In this document: in pieces, positions 6,714-8,613 of the stretch
Position numbering within the stretch: the first letter of the stretch is position 1
Layout: each line of letters starts with the position of its first letter
From: Oscillospiraceae bacterium
Lineage (GTDB): Bacteria; Bacillota; Clostridia; Oscillospirales; Ruminococcaceae
Direction: 5' to 3'
Length of the DNA: 8,613 nt
Assembly: GCA_017410745.1 (NCBI GenBank)
Contig: JAFPPJ010000124.1
Location: 1-8,613, forward strand
Made by a program: the position numbers and the translations under genes
Notes under the pieces: generated by a model
The model's input: the letters and a program-made list of their open reading frames with translations, nothing else
What the model was told of the DNA's origin: nothing
Databases searched by the model: none

Positions 6714-6746
6714 GCCCCAAAGCTTTATCGTGCTTTGGGGCTTTTT
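6714..6746. terminator. Strong terminator between convergent genes
   Basis: GCCCCAAAGC (6714-6723) and GCTTTGGGGC (6732-6741) form a perfect 10-pair GC-rich stem with an 8-base loop, followed by TTTTT. It ends the rightward enzyme operon six bases after its stop codon. Read on the other strand the hairpin is followed by ATTTATT, a weaker U-tract, so it may also end the leftward diguanylate cyclase transcript. Confidence 0.92.
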
Positions 6747-6758
6747 ACAGTCATGCTG

Positions 6759-8174
6759 TCAGTTGTGCCTGTGTCCTAAGTCCGGATTGCGGCGGTAGAA
6801 TTCCTTCTTGTCCTCATACATCTTCTCGTCTGCTTCATGGAGGGCTCGGCGGATATCGCATTTATCCCCGACCACGCAGCATCCCATAGCGATGTTGATA
6901 TTGCCGCGTCTGCCTATCGCTTCCTTTATGGCAGCCGCCTTGCGGTCTACCTCCTGCTCCTTCACATCCTGCAGTATGATGCAGAATTCGTCGCCGCCCG
7001 CCCTGAATATATTCCTCTGCGGGAATACTTCAAGAAGCGCTTCGGCTGTATCCTTGAGCAGCTTGTCGCCGGCATTGTGGCCTTCATTGTCGTTTACCAC
7101 CTTGAGACCGTTGAGGTCTACGAACAGTACGCCCGCAGAGCCCTTTCCAAAACCGCCTGAGCTCATCCTGTCCACCATGAAGTTCATCTCATTGCGGTTC
7201 ATGACTCCGGTGAGCATATCGGTGGAGCCCATGATGCGCAGCCTGTCCATAAGCATATAATTGCTTATCTCCGAGCTGAGTATGAATGTGGTGAGTTCAA
7301 GTACCTCCTTGATCTTGCCCGCATTCTCCTGGGTGAAGTTTATCGCCCACATATATCCCAATAGGGTATTGTTGAATTTCAGCGGGAACATTATGATGGT
7401 CCTGGCGCTCGCAGCAGTGAGCGATTCATACCATACGGGATTGCGCTCTTTGAGTACGAGCATATCATGCTCATTCTTGATAACGATACAGTTGCTGCCT
7501 GCGATAGTGCTCTCCCAGGATTCTGCTATATCATAGAAGCCTTCATCGAGATATGTCTCCATAGGGAGGAGTTCCGAGCCTTCCTTTATGTTCTCACACA
7601 GTACAGAGCATTTTCTCTGTTCCTCATCCAACAAAAGTATACAGGTATGTTCAGAGCCGAGCATCTCTCCTATATCTGTTATGACCTCATCCATAGCCTT
7701 GCGGAAATCCTTGTTGCCTCTGATCTTGATAGATGTCTCAAGCACGCGTGCGGCAACATCCCCGGACACATTGGACATTATGGAGGAATCGGGCTCAAAG
7801 CTCATCTCCATAGTGTATGTGCAGTAATAAAGGTCATCATCCGAGCACAGCGGGAGGAAAATAAGATGGAACCATACATCGAGCCTGTCGGGATGAACAT
7901 AGCAGTGCAGACATTTCTTATGGACTGCCGCACGATAGCAGTAATCCTCAAAGTTCAGATCTGTAGTAAAATAGCGAGTATACAATGAATTGGGGATAAA
8001 TTCCTTAGTGAGCATCTCAGCACCCGGAGCAGGCTTCTCGATCGAATCCATATATGATCTGTTGCCGGTAACGATACGTATCTCACCATAGCTGTCACCC
8101 TTTTTCTCAACGGAGATAACACATGTCATCGCATCGAAATTATCCGCAAATACTTTCAGGTTCTCTATGTTCAT
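6759..8174 (-). CDS. Diguanylate cyclase with PAS-like and GAF-like sensor domains
   Basis: A 471-residue protein that should make cyclic di-GMP from two GTP. The GGDEF domain (about 310-462) is intact: STDMLTGVMNR (317-327), metal ligand Asp353 in FVDLNG, the NDNEGHNAGD segment (361-370), and active-site FRAGGDEF (390-397). The inhibitory RxxD site, normally five residues before GGDEF, is absent (FPQR at 384-387), so product feedback through that site is not expected. A GAF-like domain (about 150-305) precedes it, and a PAS-like domain fills 1-125, containing a Cys/His cluster at residues 79-94. No membrane helix is seen, so it should be cytoplasmic. The start follows GGAGG at 7 bases. It has its own promoter and stands as a single gene convergent with the enzyme operon. 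The signal sensed is unknown. Confidence 0.93.
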   Translation of the reverse strand: MNIENLKVFADNFDAMTCVISVEKKGDSYGEIRIVTGNRSYMDSIEKPAPGAEMLTKEFIPNSLYTRYFTTDLNFEDYCYRAAVHKKCLHCYVHPDRLDVWFHLIFLPLCSDDDLYYCTYTMEMSFEPDSSIMSNVSGDVAARVLETSIKIRGNKDFRKAMDEVITDIGEMLGSEHTCILLLDEEQRKCSVLCENIKEGSELLPMETYLDEGFYDIAESWESTIAGSNCIVIKNEHDMLVLKERNPVWYESLTAASARTIIMFPLKFNNTLLGYMWAINFTQENAGKIKEVLELTTFILSSEISNYMLMDRLRIMGSTDMLTGVMNRNEMNFMVDRMSSGGFGKGSAGVLFVDLNGLKVVNDNEGHNAGDKLLKDTAEALLEVFPQRNIFRAGGDEFCIILQDVKEQEVDRKAAAIKEAIGRRGNINIAMGCCVVGDKCDIRRALHEADEKMYEDKKEFYRRNPDLGHRHN

Positions 8175-8183
8175 ATCATTTCC

Positions 8184-8219
8184 TCCGTCACAATACCATG
8201 CTTCATTTACTCAGACGGA
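8184..8219 (-). promoter_or_regulatory. Possible leader stem-loop covering the cyclase ribosome site
   Basis: In the minus-strand leader, TCCGTC (8219-8214) can pair with GACGGA (8189-8184), and the second arm overlaps the GACGGAGG ribosome site of the diguanylate cyclase gene. The stem is only six pairs and the loop is 24 bases, so stability is modest. It could lower translation unless opened. The match could also be chance. Confidence 0.25.
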
Positions 8220-8262
8220 CGTTATCTGCATCCCTGTAGGAAACCAGTATACGACTACATAC

Positions 8263-8291
8263 ATTATATCACATATTATAGTAAAATTCAA
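8263..8291 (-). promoter_or_regulatory. Sigma-A promoter of the diguanylate cyclase gene
   Basis: On the minus strand, TTGAAT (8291-8286) is followed after exactly 17 bases by a perfect TATAAT (8268-8263). The transcript should begin near 8256, giving a leader of about 80 bases before the ATG at 8174. The promoter lies downstream of the oxidoreductase terminator, so the cyclase is expressed separately from that gene. Confidence 0.8.
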
Positions 8292-8330
8292 TAGGTGTTT
8301 AATATTTTTTGTGCAGATAATACAATTTTG

Positions 8331-8363
8331 TAAAATCCCCTCATCCGCGTGGGATGAGGGGAT
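8331..8363 (-). terminator. Rho-independent terminator after the FAD oxidoreductase gene
   Basis: Plus-strand ATCCCCTCATCC (8335-8346) and GGATGAGGGGAT (8352-8363) form a perfect 12-pair stem with a five-base loop. In the minus-strand transcript the hairpin comes five bases after the stop codon at 8369 and is followed by a short TTTTA. The stem is strong and the U-run short. Confidence 0.8.
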
Positions 8364-8368
8364 CATGA

Positions 8369-8613
8369 TCAGATGTCTATTGATCTCTTTTCCTTCTTGA
8401 GGATGCGCTGTATCGCGAACTTGCCGGATATCACCGCAATGGGCAGACCGCCGGGGCTCATTATCCACTGTCCTGCCATATAGAAGTTGCTGACGTTCTT
8501 GAACGTTCCCTTTTCTCTGAGCTGCTTAGTACCGACTGTGGTGACAAAGCTCATGTATGCACCGTGATATGCGTTGCAGTATCTTACATAGGTCATGGGC
8601 GTCCATACATCAA
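8369..8613 (-). CDS. FAD/NAD(P)-dependent oxidoreductase, phytoene-desaturase-like, C-terminal part
   Basis: The last 80 or so residues of a gene that begins beyond the right edge. The reading frame is open to the edge (DVWTPMTYVRYCNAYHGAYM), so the ATG at 8596 is internal and not a start. The segment NFYMAGQWIMSPGGLPIAV (about 30 residues from the end) matches the C-terminal FAD-binding motif of the CrtI / phytoene desaturase and related amine-oxidase-like flavoproteins, in which this glycine-rich turn closes over the cofactor, followed by a SGKFAIQRI helix. The protein ends in a basic tail (KKEKRS). Many gut Clostridia carry such proteins without a carotenoid pathway, so the true substrate is open. 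Its terminator follows directly. Confidence 0.75.
   Translation of the reverse strand, partial: DVWTPMTYVRYCNAYHGAYMSFVTTVGTKQLREKGTFKNVSNFYMAGQWIMSPGGLPIAVISGKFAIQRILKKEKRSIDI

Noticed and set aside
7467..7988. Open frame of 173 codons on the plus strand
   Set aside because: Antisense to the GAF and PAS-like parts of the diguanylate cyclase; no start signals.
8175..8262. c-di-GMP riboswitch in the cyclase leader
   Set aside because: I looked for GEMM-type conserved cores and tetraloop-receptor patterns and found none; the leader is also short.
8322..8333. Small inverted repeat TACAA-TT-TTGTA
   Set aside because: Only five-base arms in AT-rich sequence beside a terminator; likely chance.
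8211..8468. Open frame of 85 codons on the minus strand between the oxidoreductase and the cyclase
   Set aside because: It crosses a terminator and the cyclase promoter and overlaps the oxidoreductase C-terminus in another frame.

Overview
The window looks like a chromosomal piece of a gut or rumen Clostridia bacterium, most likely Ruminococcus or a close relative. This is inferred from strong AAGGAG-type ribosome sites, sigma-A promoters, a base composition near 50% GC (by eye) with heavy use of the AUA isoleucine codon, and signalling proteins of a type familiar from Ruminococcaceae and Lachnospiraceae. No tRNA, rRNA, CRISPR array, insertion sequence or attachment site was seen.

Layout. 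Positions 1-1750 (minus strand) hold an ABC transporter operon: a six-helix membrane protein of unknown family, an ATPase, and an ABC-2 permease that runs off the left edge. A 251-base divergent intergenic region (1751-2001) carries a -10 for that operon, a perfect 8+8 palindrome, and a near-consensus sigma-A promoter reading right. The promoter drives a 766-residue protein (2002-4302) with an acidic tail, a receiver domain, a degenerate GGDEF domain, an EAL domain lacking the catalytic Asp pair, and a C-terminal PAS-like region. After a hairpin terminator come three tightly spaced plus-strand enzyme genes: an alpha/beta hydrolase (4358-5140), a nucleoside phosphorylase family protein (5156-5947) and an ANT(3'')/ANT(9)-like nucleotidyltransferase (5959-6708). 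A strong terminator at 6714-6746 separates them from a convergent minus-strand diguanylate cyclase (6759-8174) with its own promoter. The right edge (8369-8613) holds the C-terminus of a phytoene-desaturase-like FAD oxidoreductase with its own terminator.

How the genes may work together. Two cyclic-di-GMP proteins sit in the window. One has an intact GGDEF motif and should make c-di-GMP. The other keeps most of the EAL pocket but has lost two metal ligands and its GGDEF active site, so it is more likely a receptor or regulator than an enzyme. Between them lies a compact three-enzyme cassette whose parts suggest modification or turnover of a small nucleoside- or aminocyclitol-like molecule; this is an inference from family membership, not something the sequence proves. 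The most novel items are the doubly degenerate GGDEF-EAL protein with an FtsY-like N-terminal tail, and the hydrolase/phosphorylase/nucleotidyltransferase cassette.
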